Origin: Eutypa lata
Taxonomy: Eukaryota; Ascomycota; Sordariomycetes; Xylariales; Diatrypaceae
DNA: 64,000 nt
Assembly (NCBI GenBank): GCA_022661535.1
Contig: JAKULF010000010.1
Span: 2,232,001-2,296,000, forward strand
Direction of reading: 5' to 3'
Shown: one piece after another, positions 22,871 through 34,333 of the stretch
How positions within the stretch are numbered: the stretch's first letter is position 1
Layout of the letters: each line of letters begins with the position of its first letter
Notes under the pieces: model-generated
What the model was told of the DNA's origin: nothing
Databases searched by the model: none
What the model saw: only the letters and a program-made list of their open reading frames with translations
Position numbers and translations under genes: made by a program

Positions 22871-24282
22871 AGAAACACTGCCGTTTCTGAGATGAAGGAA
22901 CATTGTGTAATTTGCTACTGGTGACACAGTTCCACAGCGTTTAATCCTAGGCGGATTGATATACAGGCGGGTATGAACCAACTTCAATATGGTTCAAGGT
23001 GCTCTCTATTCTAGTCTTATTTGGGAATCAACTGAACAATAGCTGAATGATAATGTTTACATTTTGATTGGTACATGAAATGCTGTTGTTACGCACATGG
23101 TTATCGCATCAGGGTTTGGAAGATGAGTATAACAATATGTTAAGATGTTAAGATCAGAGATAGAATTGCTTCAAATTGCACGTTCTCAAGGGGGATCTGG
23201 AGATCTGAAAGGCTTCATCTCTTGGCATGGTAGTGCAGGGTTAATTTGGTGGGATTGCATGGTACCTCAGGGGGGTTACCCCCACTGTTTGCCGAAGCTT
23301 GTTCTGTCAAGCCCTTATATTAATTGCCGACGTGACTTCAATCATGTGTAGCAGCGGAGATGCTCGCACTTCAACAACATCAGATCACCCGGCCGATGTC
23401 ACCACGGTCGTATTGCATGTGAACAACGAACATGAAGTACGCACTACTGTGATTTCTCGTATGTAGGAGGGCCAAATGGACCTGTCATAAGTTGGTATTA
23501 TAACGAAGGAGAGATAATCACATCATTATGTCAAAGTAGCCAGTCAACATGGCTAGATTACGCCACGTTCAACGACAATGGCTAGGGTAGCTTCAGCTCG
23601 AGCGCGTCGCTTACGAAGAGGCGATAGGCCGGACCTATACAGCCCAATAGCGCGGGCAAAGGCGATGCAGAAGGGAAGTGTCAAGTTCGGTACCAAATCG
23701 AGAGGGAAAGGAACCATGGATTTCAATCATACCATGGCCGATGGTCGAGAGAGAGTGCCATATTGGGCTATACGTACCGCATCAAGTACAGTACAAAACT
23801 CGCTGGCCATTGAAGATGGGACCGATGCGTACTTAGTGGAAGATTGGAGAACCAAATTATTTCGACACTCAATCGCTAGGCGGAAGGTATGACTGGAAAG
23901 AAAAATCATGAGAAGCCACGTTCGCTACTTCCAACTGGGAGTGGGTGATATTACGAGAGTACACTCACGTCATCTTCGCAACACGCCATTATTACAGTAT
24001 ACCAATATTTTATAGTGCGGATAGCGCATATTACTAGTGACCCCTCAAGTCTCAGTATTCCTTTTTGTTTTCTTTTCATTATTGCCGACCCTGCTGTCTA
24101 GCTGTGAACCGATGTGTCACTCGAAAGTGGTTTAAGCCGCGCGGGTGACACCAACAATTCTACACACATTCTCCCACCCCCCCGCTCCCAGTTAACCGGG
24201 CAAGTCTTGGATCAGTCCTTCGATTCAAATATTTCCAAACCACTTGACTCAACTCCCGTGTTACCCTATCGTCTTGCCAGTG
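22871..24282. other. Intergenic, one doubtful short ORF
   Basis: 1.4 kb before the glycosyltransferase. A basic 104-residue ORF at 23578-23892 starts with ATG but has no recognisable family or codon bias and is not annotated. A C-rich run lies near 24173-24187. Confidence 0.4.
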
Positions 24283-25541
24283 ATGTATGCAAATCAAGCC
24301 CTCGGCAGGCCCCTATTCGTGGCTACGATAGTCTTCATTGTCTGTTCCGCCTTTCTCCTATTGGGCTCCAGGTCGGTCCGGGAGCATGTTACCTCACGTG
24401 TCGAATTGACCCGCTGGGCCTCATCGTCTGGAAGCCATAGGGAGTCTGATGTTTTCAACGCAACGCTGGGGGTAAGACCCTTGTACAAGACCATATCCCC
24501 GATCTGGACAATGACCTTGGAACCTGTATCTTTGGTTCCTCATCCTAACCTCTGTCTCTAGTTCGAAAAGATCCTCGTCATCGGGTTGCCCGAGCGGACG
24601 GATAAGCGTGATGCGCTTAGTCTCATGGCTTCACTGACGGGCTTCAAGCTTACCTGGATCGACGGCATACTAGGCAAGAGTATTCCCGACAAAGCCCTAC
24701 CTTTCGTAAGCTTAAAGCCATATATCGTCCGGTATTCAGTCGTACTGACCTCATTATCCCAAAGGGGTGGAACCGCAAGGAAATGCCAGACAGCAACCTC
24801 GGCTCCTGGCGCGGCCACGTCGACGCCATGCGGTACATCGTAGAAGAGAACCTCTCCTCGGCGCTGATCATGGAAGACGACATGGACTGGGACGTGCACC
24901 TCAAAGCGCAGCTGTCGCAGTTCGCGGCAGCGGCCCAGAGCCTGCAGACAAAATTCCACCACAACCAGACCCTGGCATCGCCGAGCCCCTACGGCCAAGA
25001 CTGGGACATGCTGTGGGTCGGCTCGTGCGCGTCGACGTTTAGCGAACACCTCCCGGAGCACATGCAGGTTGCCGCAGATGACCGCGACGACCGCCAGGTC
25101 CTGATCCGCGACGACCCCACGGTGCCGACGGAGCCGCACATCCTGGGTAACATGAGCTTCAGCTGGCGCAACTACCCGGCCCAGACGCGCGTCGTCTACG
25201 TCCCGGGCGACAATATCTGCAGTTTTGCGTACGCGCTGAGCGCAGCAGGTGCGAGGAAAGCGCTTCTGTACATGGGAATCGAGGGCCAGCACAAGCCCTT
25301 CGACAACCACCTGAGCGATCTCTGTCGGTTGCGCGCTGGTGGTATGCGCTGTGTTAGTGTTGTGCCCAGTTTGTTCGTGCACCACCGGCCGAAGGGCAGG
25401 GTTAGTGCGGACTCGGACATCCACGGTGGTTCTGATGAGGTCAGGGAGGTCGGGTTTACGGAGAATATCTTGTACAGTACGCGCTTGAACTTGGCTAATC
25501 TGCTTAGGGGGCTGCACCCGGAAAAGCAGTGGGTGGACTGA
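24283..25541 (+). CDS. Glycosyltransferase family 25-type membrane protein
   Basis: Type II membrane glycosyltransferase of the GT25 (LPS/procollagen galactosyltransferase-like) fold, likely in the Golgi; acceptor unknown. Model: exons 24283-24471, 24562-24705 and 24765-25541; 1110 nt, 369 residues. One membrane anchor near residues 8-27. The family start motif reads I-L-V-I-G-L-P-E-R-T-D-K-R. An acidic metal-binding motif E-D-D-M-D-W-D lies near residues 147-153. The C-terminal part contains D-N-H-L-S-D-L and P-S-L-F-V-H-H, typical of fungal members. Converges with the ammonia-lyase gene, with only 194 bp between the stop codons. Confidence 0.85.
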
Positions 25542-25735
25542 TGACGCTGTTGCTATGTCATGGTCCTTTGTTCTTAATACTCCTGAATAGGGGGCTTGTA
25601 TGCTTATAATAGAAAGAAGGAAAAAATCGGTTTCGACATATGAACACGAACCTAGTCAAATTCAGTGATAGCAGGTGCAGTAGTGGAGGTAGATGGCTTC
25701 TATTGTTCTTCTATTCTAAATAAAGTATATGTTCA

Positions 25736-28075
25736 TCAATTTATTATCTCTTCCTCGGTCTTCGCCACGACGAGTTCTTTACGTGCCGTCGGACTACATG
25801 ATCCGAACACGGAGTTATCAACTGTGCCATTCTCCTCGACGTGGTTGGATGATTCCCCATTAACTCCATCCCCATCACGGAAGATGCACTCAACCAGACG
25901 CCCGTCCCTTATAGCCTCATATACCATTGACACCCAGGAGCCGATGATCTTTTTAGGTCGGCCGTCGAGCTCCGTATCGGCAACACCGGGCTGTTCGACC
26001 AGCCCACGGTTAAACGGCACGCCGAGCGTGTATCGGACAAACTCATAGCACCGCTTAGTGGTCTTCCCAAGGTACTGAGTCGTTGTCTGGTTCTGGAAAA
26101 AGGAGTCACGGTGCTTGATGTAAGTCTCCAAGACGGTCTTGCCGATAGATGCTTTTAAAGTCTGTAAGTTCTTCAATGCGTCCAATCCGGCAGTCGGTCC
26201 ATTACTACTGTCCTGTGCCATAAACTCGACAATTGTCGGCACGGTAGCGGAGGCCACCTGAGAGGCTCGCTCGGCCGCGTCGAGACACGTTGTGTCGTAC
26301 CAGGACTTACAGACGTCCTTCCAGACCAAACTCGGCAGCGACGAATCCTCTCTGATGACGAGATGTTGGCAGAGCAGGGCAGACAGGGCAGGTCGCAAGA
26401 CTTCCAAGAACGTCAAGTGCATCACGCGCAAGTCGACGGCTTGGCAGGCAGTGTACAGGGCGCCGGCGCACATCAGAGAGACGAGCTCGACGGCCTGCAT
26501 CGTGTAGCGGCAGTTGATCAGGGCGAGCGAGTTGACGGACTGGTTGTGCATCTCGGCGGACTGGACGTGCGACGAGACGGGGTTGGCGAGGAAGGCGAGC
26601 TCGGCCTGGTAGGCGGCCATGTTGACGTCGATGCCCTTGAGGCAGAACGAGAGGCTCGGGTCGTCGGCGGCCAGGTTGGGCGGCAGCCCGTTGCTCAGCC
26701 CGCTGTTGATCAGCTCCGACGTCTGGCTGAACAGCAGCTTCCCCATCATCTGCAGGCCCAGCCGCGTCTTCTCCGCGGCCGACGTCACCGACGCCGCCTG
26801 GAAGTTGCCCCCGCTGTGGACGTCGCCCAGCGCCACGTTCACGAGCGGGTTGTCCGTCGTCGAGTTCAGCTCCACCTCGACCTGCTGCTGCGCCAGCGCC
26901 AGGTCCTCCAGCACCGGCGAGAGCCACTGCGGCGACGTGCGCAGGGCGTAGCGCTCTTGCACGATGCCGGTCTTGAATCGATCCTTCGCTCGGGTGCCCA
27001 GACCACTCACGAGGTGCGAGGCCTGGAGGAATGATCGGATGTTGGTGGCAACTTCGATCTGGCCCCGGTGTGGTCGGATGTCGCCAATGAAGGGGTGCGC
27101 CCATTCTACATTCGCTGCTAGCCCTTCTGCGGTCATCGCAGTCAGGAGTTGGCATGTGACGGCGAGGTTGTTGGTGTCGTAGATGGCAAGACTAGCCACC
27201 GCGGCCGATGGTGCCGTACCATTGATCAATGATAGACCCTCCTTGGCTCCTAGTACGGTCGGTTGCATGCCAAATCTTTGAAGTGCCTTGTCCGCTGTCA
27301 AGATCACTCTGTCTTTACCCTTCCCTACCTGCACCTGTATATCAGGATTTCCCATAACGCTGCCAGCCATATATGATAGGGGCATGAGATCCCCAGATGC
27401 GGAGATTGAACCACGGAGAGGGATAAAGGGGGTGCAGTCATGGCTGACTAATTTGATGATGGCTTCAGCTACAGAGAGCTTTATGGCCGAGTGCCCTCGA
27501 ATGTTAGAGTTAGCCCTCGTCACCATAGCACCCTTAACCCAAGTTCGTGGCATCACATGATGTCTCAGTTCCTCGTGCTCTCCATCACCAATGTCATTAC
27601 CGATGATAACAGCGGATTGTGTGTGTTGTATTAAGGACACTTGCAGGCCTAGAAGATCCTTGGTGCGGACATCTGCCGAGCCTCCGAATCCAGTATTGAC
27701 CCCTTTGTGAGATGCGTAAGTTGCGCAAGTACTACGAACAGGGTTATAATCGGATCAACTGACCATAGAGGAAAGATCCATCCGCCAGATACTTAGTCAG
27801 TGTCTCTACACTATCATTGACGGCATTGACGACGTCTGGACTTTTGCTAATGCTTGGTTTACATGCATGTCTAGAAATCATATCATCATGTAGGTGAGCT
27901 TTGAGACACATTGACCGGGTAATCGGTTAGTTAGTACGAACCTTGAAACAGCCACAACCCCAGCGATGTCGAGAGAATTGCCGTCGATGACGAGATTGCC
28001 AAGCTGCCGGTAATGTTCCAGACCTCTCCATATGGCTTTGGTCTGATCCAGATGTGGGTGAGGTCTTTCGTCCAT
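25736..28075 (-). CDS. PAL: Phenylalanine ammonia-lyase-type aromatic amino acid lyase
   Basis: MIO-dependent lyase that removes ammonia from phenylalanine (or tyrosine/histidine) to give an aryl acrylate such as cinnamate. Model: exons 28075-27942, 27870-27764 and 27702-25736; 2208 nt, 735 residues, the usual size of fungal PAL. The MIO triad Ala182-Ser183-Gly184 sits in G-S-I-S-A-S-G-D-L. The catalytic-tyrosine loop region reads Y-G-V-N-T-G-F-G-G-S-A-D, spanning intron 2. Downstream active-site segments (N-G-T-A, T-D-N-P-L) are present. Substrate choice between Phe, Tyr and His cannot be fixed by eye, but the length and the fungal C-terminal insertion favour PAL. No other phenylpropanoid gene is adjacent. 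Confidence 0.92.
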
Positions 28076-29687
28076 GATTGGTTTATCGTTTTCCAGATCG
28101 CTCGCTGGAAGAGCTGAACCCTAGCAGTAGAAAGTATAAGATAGAGCTCAGCTAGGTTTTCTCGAGGTCCAAAACTATCAGGCTGTTTAGGTGGAAGTGT
28201 CCATCCCTCGGGATTTTCAAAAAGATTATAAGGTTCTGGGATGAGAGCTAGGAAGACAGTCAATAACTTTAATGTATCTACACTAAAATAATTATGCACT
28301 GTATTATAAACGAATTTGATCTATAGGAATTCAGTATTTAACCCTAAAGTTGCAAGGCGAAGGTGCGTTACAGCAGCCTCATCAACTTGTGAACGCAGTT
28401 CACCGACTCCAGCCATAGTGTCGGGTCGATGACCCTACACACCGACTTTCCGTGGGGTCCCCACGGAATCAAGCTTTTTCATGATAGCAGAACAACGTTC
28501 AAAGTTTTCCGTGCCTTTTATTGGGCGCCTAGGAAATGCCAAGAGAGACTGCATGGCGCGTACACCTTTGGGATATAATCCATAAGTGGGTTACTCTAAA
28601 ACTTAGAGTATACTTACCCCCTTTTCGTGCCACGTACGGAGTCATGCTCCCGCCAAAACGCTGATCTACGTTCAGAAAAGGATAGTTTTTGTTAGGGTCC
28701 TTACTGTGGGAGGAATATGCTTCTTGGTGGGTATATAACTTTACCGTATCTCCGAAATGGAAGGTGTTGATAAGGTTGAACGAGTTAATGACAGAAACAG
28801 ATATACAATTATCAAAGTATTTGTCTAACGTATGGTGAAATCGTGCTACTGTGCGACCGTAACAGCCGAAGAATGTTACACGGAAGACCCCGAAGGGCAC
28901 ATTAGAACAGCCGTATGTACCGCCATATAAACGGTTAGAGCTACAACTTTGACCTATTGCGTATTATGTAGTGCAAAATAGGTTACAACATCGCCAATTT
29001 ACAACGATAACCCTTGACACGGTGTTACCCGAGGCACTTACCCCTGACGTACCTTTTCATGCTCTGGTAGACTTACATTCTTGTCCTTAATTATTTTCAC
29101 TCTTATGTTCATGCAAGGTAAAATAGCTGTTACGTGTATAACTAATATTTAAGCGGTATGTATATGTATTAATCCTTTCGAAATTTTACCTTCCTAAATT
29201 GGACTTCGATAGCTACCCGAAGAGAAACCTCGTAGATATGAAGCAAAGATCAAGGGTGGCATACTCCAACGTAGAGAGTTATAGGAAGGAAGGTCGTTAA
29301 GCAGGACTATTTTAGACAGATCGGTGACTACATATTTGATGACTATCAAGAAATTGAAATAGCTACTGAACAAGAGAAACCTAAATTCTAAGCAGAGAGC
29401 TAGCATAGCACCCAGTGCGTATACCACAGAATTTCTAGCACATGTATCAAATTCATAGCATGGATGAAGGCAAAATCAAGCAAGTTAGATGGAAGTACTC
29501 CTAGCAAGTCGGTGCAGGAAGAACATTGAAAAGTCACAGAAATATCGGATTAGATTATGAGATTTAGAAATAGTACTGATGTTGTAACCGTTCACGACAT
29601 AATCCACCCTTGCAAGAAAATTATGGCAGGCATTCTATAATATCTAAAGTATTATCTAGGCATCTTTCCGTTCTATACACTGATTGA
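28076..29687. other. Intergenic: PAL promoter and thioesterase 3' flank
   Basis: 1.6 kb. An open frame at 28529-28900 (-) lacks an ATG start and any resemblance to a family. It contains the palindromes near 28425-28468, listed separately. Confidence 0.4.
28448..28468. repeat. Perfect 10-bp inverted repeat with 1-nt spacer
   Basis: TTCCGTGGGG-T-CCCCACGGAA, about 375 bp upstream of the PAL start. A second short dyad, GGGTC-GAT-GACCC, lies just before it (about 28425-28437). Could be a dimeric regulator site or a transposon-end remnant. Confidence 0.5.
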
Positions 29688-30764
29688 CTATAACACAGCT
29701 TTATCCTTCCTCTTCGGCGGCGGTCGCAAGATCCCCTGCTGCGTCATACTAGCGACCAAGCGACCCTGATCATCGAACAGCCGGCCCTCCGCGTACGAGC
29801 GTCCGGCGCCCGCCGCATGGGCGGCCCGGTCCTTGAGATGCCAGCGGCTCATGTCGACGTCGGGGGTGAAGAAGCGCAGCGCAAAGTCGAGCGACGACGT
29901 AGCGCCCGCGTCGGCGAACCCGCGATGGGTGTGCACGAGCGGGAGGAACGCCAGCCCGCCATCCATCAGGAACGCCACCGCGGCGCAGTTCTCGGCGTGC
30001 GTCTGCGGCTTGGGGTCCGCGTCCGGCCGCACCCGGTACCACTCGGCGGACGACCGCGCCATCAGCGGCAGCGCGTCCTGGTCCGTGGGCACGTGCCGCG
30101 CCCACCCCATGTTCTGCCCCGACATGCCCTCGCGGCAGAACCGCATCTCGAAGAGGCGGTCCATCGCGTCAAACATGGTGGTGAACTCGTTTGACGGTCC
30201 GTCGCCATTGCCCTGGCCGTCGATGCGCCCCGCGCGCCTGAGCTCCTCCTGCAGCTCGCGGCTGGTCGGCGACGCGTCGGGGGGCCCATAGGGCCGGTTG
30301 GGCGGCGGTGAGAACGTAATCAGAGCTTCTTCGACCGCGTGGAAGTCGGCGATGAGCTCGAGGCAGATGCGCTCTTGTAGCGGTGGCGATTGGTCGCTAC
30401 TACTGCTAGTATCAGTAGTAGTAATAGTAGTGGTGGTGTTTGGCTTTTGTTGCCGTTGCGGCTGCAGCTGGGAGACGCGAACACGGCGCGTGGCGAAGGA
30501 CCGCGTGTCGCGCGTGCGCGTGACGGAGCACTTGAAGGGCCGGTCGAGCGTCGCCGGGCCGTGGAAGTGCCCGACTACCGAGTACAGCTTGTGCGTCTCC
30601 GGGACGGTCCTGGCGGCCGCGTGCACGGCGACGGACATGGCGCAGCCGCCGTAGGCGATGGGGAGGGCGTTGCCCATTCGGATAGGCAGCGATGTAGATG
30701 TGAATTCATCCTTCCCGGGCTCTACCTGGGTGACGCCCACCTGTTCGGCGATAGTTGATGCCAT
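29688..30764 (-). CDS. Acyl-CoA thioesterase II (TesB/ACOT8-type)
   Basis: Double-hotdog thioesterase that hydrolyses acyl-CoA to free acid and CoA. Family members are commonly peroxisomal. Single exon, 358 residues from the ATG at 30764; an upstream in-frame TTG is ignored. The N-terminal hotdog begins with A-L-P-I-A-Y-G-G and includes V-V-G-H-F-H-G-P. The C-terminal hotdog has S-S-L-D-F-A-L-R-F-F and G-R-L-V-A-S-M-T-Q-Q-G, supplying the catalytic Asp and Gln of the family. A low-complexity Thr/Ser insert of about 35 residues separates the halves. The C-terminus ends K-A-V-L, not a canonical PTS1, so the location is uncertain. Confidence 0.87.
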   Translation of the reverse strand: MASTIAEQVGVTQVEPGKDEFTSTSLPIRMGNALPIAYGGCAMSVAVHAAARTVPETHKLYSVVGHFHGPATLDRPFKCSVTRTRDTRSFATRRVRVSQLQPQRQQKPNTTTTITTTDTSSSSDQSPPLQERICLELIADFHAVEEALITFSPPPNRPYGPPDASPTSRELQEELRRAGRIDGQGNGDGPSNEFTTMFDAMDRLFEMRFCREGMSGQNMGWARHVPTDQDALPLMARSSAEWYRVRPDADPKPQTHAENCAAVAFLMDGGLAFLPLVHTHRGFADAGATSSLDFALRFFTPDVDMSRWHLKDRAAHAAGAGRSYAEGRLFDDQGRLVASMTQQGILRPPPKRKDKAVL

Positions 30765-31541
30765 TGTATGACGGTTGCCGTTCAAGACGATGTATGATTA
30801 ATAACTGAAGGTGAGATGTGGTAGAAGATGCATCCCAACGATAAAGCAAATCTAAGTTCTATATCGTCTAAAAATCTAATTCAATATGCATATTATATCA
30901 GTATAATCTCTCTATTAACACCTGTGATTTTTTATATTCCGTTAATGTGATGAAGGCAAGGGGGTATGAAATAGGTGGTCAGGTGCGATCAATTGGTGAG
31001 CCATTCTCGGCTTTGTTCAGCACTAAACCTCGGTAAGTTGGCTGCGACCCACTTCGAACACCGACTAACTCATCCCCTTGGCACTTGAATAAGGGCGATT
31101 GTAAGGGAACAAACAGGAAATAGTTAATGCTTCCTTTATGGCATTCGTATCTCACTGAATTCATGCCGGGAATAAATGCATTGTTACAGTATTTGTTCTT
31201 ATGATATGGAAATGTACTGTTGTCACACTTAGCGCGTAAATGCTGAGTAAAGCATCTCAAGCCAACATTCAATTACCCTGACATTCCCCCATGACTACCT
31301 GTTCCGCCTGACGTTATCCCTGATTGTTACAGTAGGTACAGCCGGACTCCTTATGTATCCATAGTGGAATTTGCCAAATTCCAACAACCTAATACACCTT
31401 TGAACAATCAACTTTTTTAAACATTAACAACACACTGGGTGTGCCAGACCTTCCATACATTTGTACAACAAGCTTCACCCCCGTAATGCATCAGCAATGA
31501 CGTGTTCCTCTGAACCTCTACAGTTGTCCTAACACAACATT
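30765..31541. other. Intergenic, no gene seen
   Basis: 777 bp between two minus-strand genes; includes the thioesterase promoter. Only short open frames with no support. Confidence 0.4.
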
Positions 31542-32261
31542 TCATCGTCTATCATTGTGCAATAGCAGCAAGGCTGTAATAGCAATGATCAGTGCGAACC
31601 GGGACAGATCGGTCGAGGTAGCGCCACCCTCAGGCGATTCAGTAGGTGCTGTGGGTTTTCCCTCGGCGTCGGTAGCAGTAGCATCAGGGCCATCGCCCGC
31701 CGCTGTAGGGTCGAGGTGCTCGTAGCTGATGGACCAGCCCAACGGTGTATACCAGAGGACTGTAGTTGCTGTTTCGGCGGCTGCCTCTAGATGAAGCTTG
31801 GCAAGAGCTGTGCTTGTTGGTGTTTCTGTCTTCGCCTCTAACTGCTTTTTGTGCGCTGATGTGGTGGTAGTGCTGGAAGATGAAGATTTGGTGTTTGATG
31901 CTGTTGTCTTCAAGTGCGTGGTTGTCGCCTCGGTGACCGAAGTTGTTGTTGTTGTTATCTCGTCGTCATCAGAGGAAGAACTGGGACTGCTACTCAAAAA
32001 AGACGTGTTTGGAGAAGTGCTAGTGCTATCCGGTTGGCTGCTACTAGTGCTTTTACCGGTAGTGACGCTGGTATTGTTACCGTCTGCTCGAATCTCTATG
32101 AAATCCCTGATGGCGTCGATTGGGGAGGAGACGAGACTGCCCATGATGGGTTCGGGCTTGCGATTAACCAAGGCGGCTGCTGCATGCTCCAGAGCGTTCA
32201 TCTGATTGACAGCCCCCACTACGCCCAAGATAAAGGGGAGGGAAGTGATGTGGAACTTCAT
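31542..32261 (-). CDS. Ser/Thr-rich secreted or GPI-anchored surface protein
   Basis: No catalytic domain. Start chosen at the ATG at 32261, because a good signal peptide follows (M-K-F-H-I-T-S-L-P-F then I-L-G-V-V-G-A-V); upstream in-frame residues are not signal-like. 239 residues, single exon. The middle (about 55-140) is dense Ser/Thr with N-glycosylation sites (N-N-T, N-T-S), as in heavily O-glycosylated wall proteins. A hydrophobic C-terminus (A-L-I-I-A-I-T-A-L-L-L-L) preceded by small residues fits a GPI-attachment signal, with a few polar residues after it. Cell-wall location is inferred. Confidence 0.68.
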   Translation of the reverse strand: MKFHITSLPFILGVVGAVNQMNALEHAAAALVNRKPEPIMGSLVSSPIDAIRDFIEIRADGNNTSVTTGKSTSSSQPDSTSTSPNTSFLSSSPSSSSDDDEITTTTTSVTEATTTHLKTTASNTKSSSSSTTTTSAHKKQLEAKTETPTSTALAKLHLEAAAETATTVLWYTPLGWSISYEHLDPTAAGDGPDATATDAEGKPTAPTESPEGGATSTDLSRFALIIAITALLLLHNDRR

Positions 32262-33582
32262 CGTGAAGCAGATCAAGGGTTGGCTGAAGATAGTTGTATT
32301 GAAAGTGCAGTTGCAGTGTGCACTAAAACGTGAAGTTGGGCGCATACTTGCACTTGAGGAAGTTTGTCTATCCTCAGAGAAGAGAAGTCTTTTTAACACG
32401 CCGATGAAATAGCCTTTTGCCACGACAACCGTTACTAAACTTTGTGAGTGCTCAGTCGGCCCAAGTCTCCGTGGGTGTTCGTTAGGCCTGGAATTGAGCA
32501 GTAAAGGTTCAAAGTCTAAATGTGCCACGATAGTGGTTTTCAACTCAGAAGGGCTTGCTCGGAATCCTAAACAAGGGCTCTTTCACCTTTCTAACATGTA
32601 CATCACGTACTTCTTTTCGTGCGTTTCTATCTTTACAATGCATCAGTATGGGGTTAAATGTACTTTTGTTAATACGTTACGTTTATTAACTTGATGCGTT
32701 CAATTCACGCCAGTGCTCCTATTCCGGGAATTTTAATCAACCCAGTACCATCCATCTAGTTGAGGTGAGAAAGGACCTTCTATGTGCGGACTCCGAGTTG
32801 GCGGAAAAGCTTAAGAGATAAAGCCGGTGGCATATCACATAATGGAAGCTTGGAACTTCGGACGAGTGCTTCAAACGGCATAGCTGGTTATCAATAACTT
32901 GTCCATATTTGACAGTCATTATTTAGTGAAAGGATATATTCGCTCTGATTTTAGATAATTTTTCAACATCATACAAATAGTATGACACCGGATGGAAAAA
33001 CGCGGTCTTGTAAAACAATACAGGGCGAAAGCTAGTAGCATGTTGAGAGGATGCAAAGGGATTATTGCTTGAGATACTTGGCTTTAGTGTTCACCGGATG
33101 TTTGAGGTCCTACATACTATTGGGTGTAGGCCTTGAACCTTGAGTGGCAAACCTCGGCGTAGATGAGATAAGTAGGTAAATCATGGTTTGTTTTTAGCTA
33201 TAAGATGTATGTAGGGGAGGATATGATTAATTTTAATAAAACAGAGGGCATGGTATATCTTGAAGACTTCAGATCAAAGCGAACCTTGTCGTTGGGGAAG
33301 TGGGCTTCTTCGTAAACCAACTGGGTGCTGATAAGATAAGCTCAGAGCGCCCAGCACTTGTTAGCAGCCGGCATCTCCTAAAAGTCTTTATCGCCAAAGC
33401 GATAAGAGAAAAAAAAAGATTTCGGAGAACTCCAAACTCCAAGCTCCAATCAAAGCTCCAACCTCATCCAATTATCATCAAATTTCCACCCAGAGTGAGT
33501 TGCAACCAACCAACTGTCCAATCCTTTTACTTAAACACCACCTACCACCAACGGAGAAAACAACAATAATTACACATTCGCC
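32262..33582. other. Intergenic between surface protein (-) and NOP10 (+)
   Basis: 1.3 kb divergent spacer. Contains CTCATCCAATTATC about 115 nt upstream of NOP10, a CCAAT-type box. No gene seen. Confidence 0.4.
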
Positions 33583-33900
33583 ATGCATCTCATGTATACG
33601 ATGGGCCCGGACGGTCGGCGCACCTACACGCTGAAGAAGGTCCTGAGCGGCGAGGTCACCAAGTCGGCGCACCCGGCGCGGTTCTCCCCCGACGACAAGT
33701 GGTCGCGGCAGCGCGTGACGCTCAAGCGCCGGTTCGGTCTGTTGTTGACGCAACAGAGTGAGTTTTCCTCCTCCATCCTTTCCATTCCCCTTGAATACCC
33801 CTCTTCCCTTGGCAAGACGGCGGCAACTTTGTAGAAGTAATGTATGTGAACTAACAAATATTGAACCTAATCAGAGAACAAGGTGGCCGAGACGAATTAA
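33583..33900 (+). CDS. NOP10: H/ACA snoRNP subunit Nop10
   Basis: Small nucleolar protein that bridges Cbf5 and the snoRNA in H/ACA pseudouridylation complexes. Exons 33583-33757 and 33875-33900; 201 nt, 66 residues. The sequence is near-invariant for eukaryotes, for example [15 protein letters not shown] and [10 protein letters not shown]. The intron has a GTGAGT donor and a CTAAC branch-like site. The second exon codes for only eight residues (ending V-A-E-T-N). The frame continues into the intron without a stop for a while, so a careless annotation would give an 83-residue protein. Convergent with NOB1, another ribosome-biogenesis gene. Confidence 0.96.
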
Positions 33901-34333
33901 GGGAACGGATGGCTTTTTTGAGATATAAATACCCAAGTTTCTGAAATACTCCGAATTCCAAGAGAAGGAACATTAAGCTCCCAGAAAGAGGGTGTGTCGA
34001 TATGCTGAAAGAGACAAAATGGAAGGCCGAAAAGCAGTTAAAGATGGAGTTATGTGATTCCAATAGGGCAGGCGTTCAGGGCGTCCAAATGGGAAATTTC
34101 CCCCGGTCATTGCTATAAACCATCCATTGGACGTGAAGTTGGTATCCCGGGAATCGGTACAGCCAATCCATCCCTCTTAAATATCAGGAGTAACGTAGCA
34201 TGATGGTCAATCAAGTCGTATGCTACCGAACTTAATGAAGTCAATAATCATGGTATTAAATTCATCATAAACCAGGTGCAATGCAACGTTCTATCATATT
34301 TCCATTTCATGACATCAGATGATCCTAACCCAA
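33901..34333. other. Spacer between convergent NOP10 and NOB1
   Basis: 433 bp holding both 3' ends. No gene seen. Confidence 0.4.

Noticed and set aside
23578..23892. Basic 104-residue ORF
   Set aside because: Starts with ATG but has no family resemblance, codon bias or conserved motif; likely chance.
24558..25517. 319-codon open frame antisense to the glycosyltransferase
   Set aside because: Mirror of a GC-rich gene, no recognisable domain; the + strand frame has GT25 motifs and clean introns.
26307..27155. Long Arg/Ala-rich open frames overlapping the ammonia-lyase gene on both strands
   Set aside because: Compositional shadows; the true frame shows the complete MIO enzyme.
27931..28299. 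122-codon minus-strand frame over the 5' end of the ammonia-lyase gene
   Set aside because: Overlaps exon 1 in another frame; the frame giving S-L-D-I-A-G-V-V-A-V matches the lyase family.
28529..28900. 123-codon open frame on the minus strand
   Set aside because: Begins at GTG, no ATG near its start, no homology recognised.
30409..30442. Trinucleotide-like runs inside the thioesterase as a microsatellite locus
   Set aside because: They encode the in-frame Thr/Ser insert; too short and impure to report as a separate repeat.
33758..33834. NOP10 read straight through its donor site to an 83-residue protein
   Set aside because: The GTGAGT donor, CTAAC-like branch and in-phase second exon give a 66-residue protein of normal Nop10 length.
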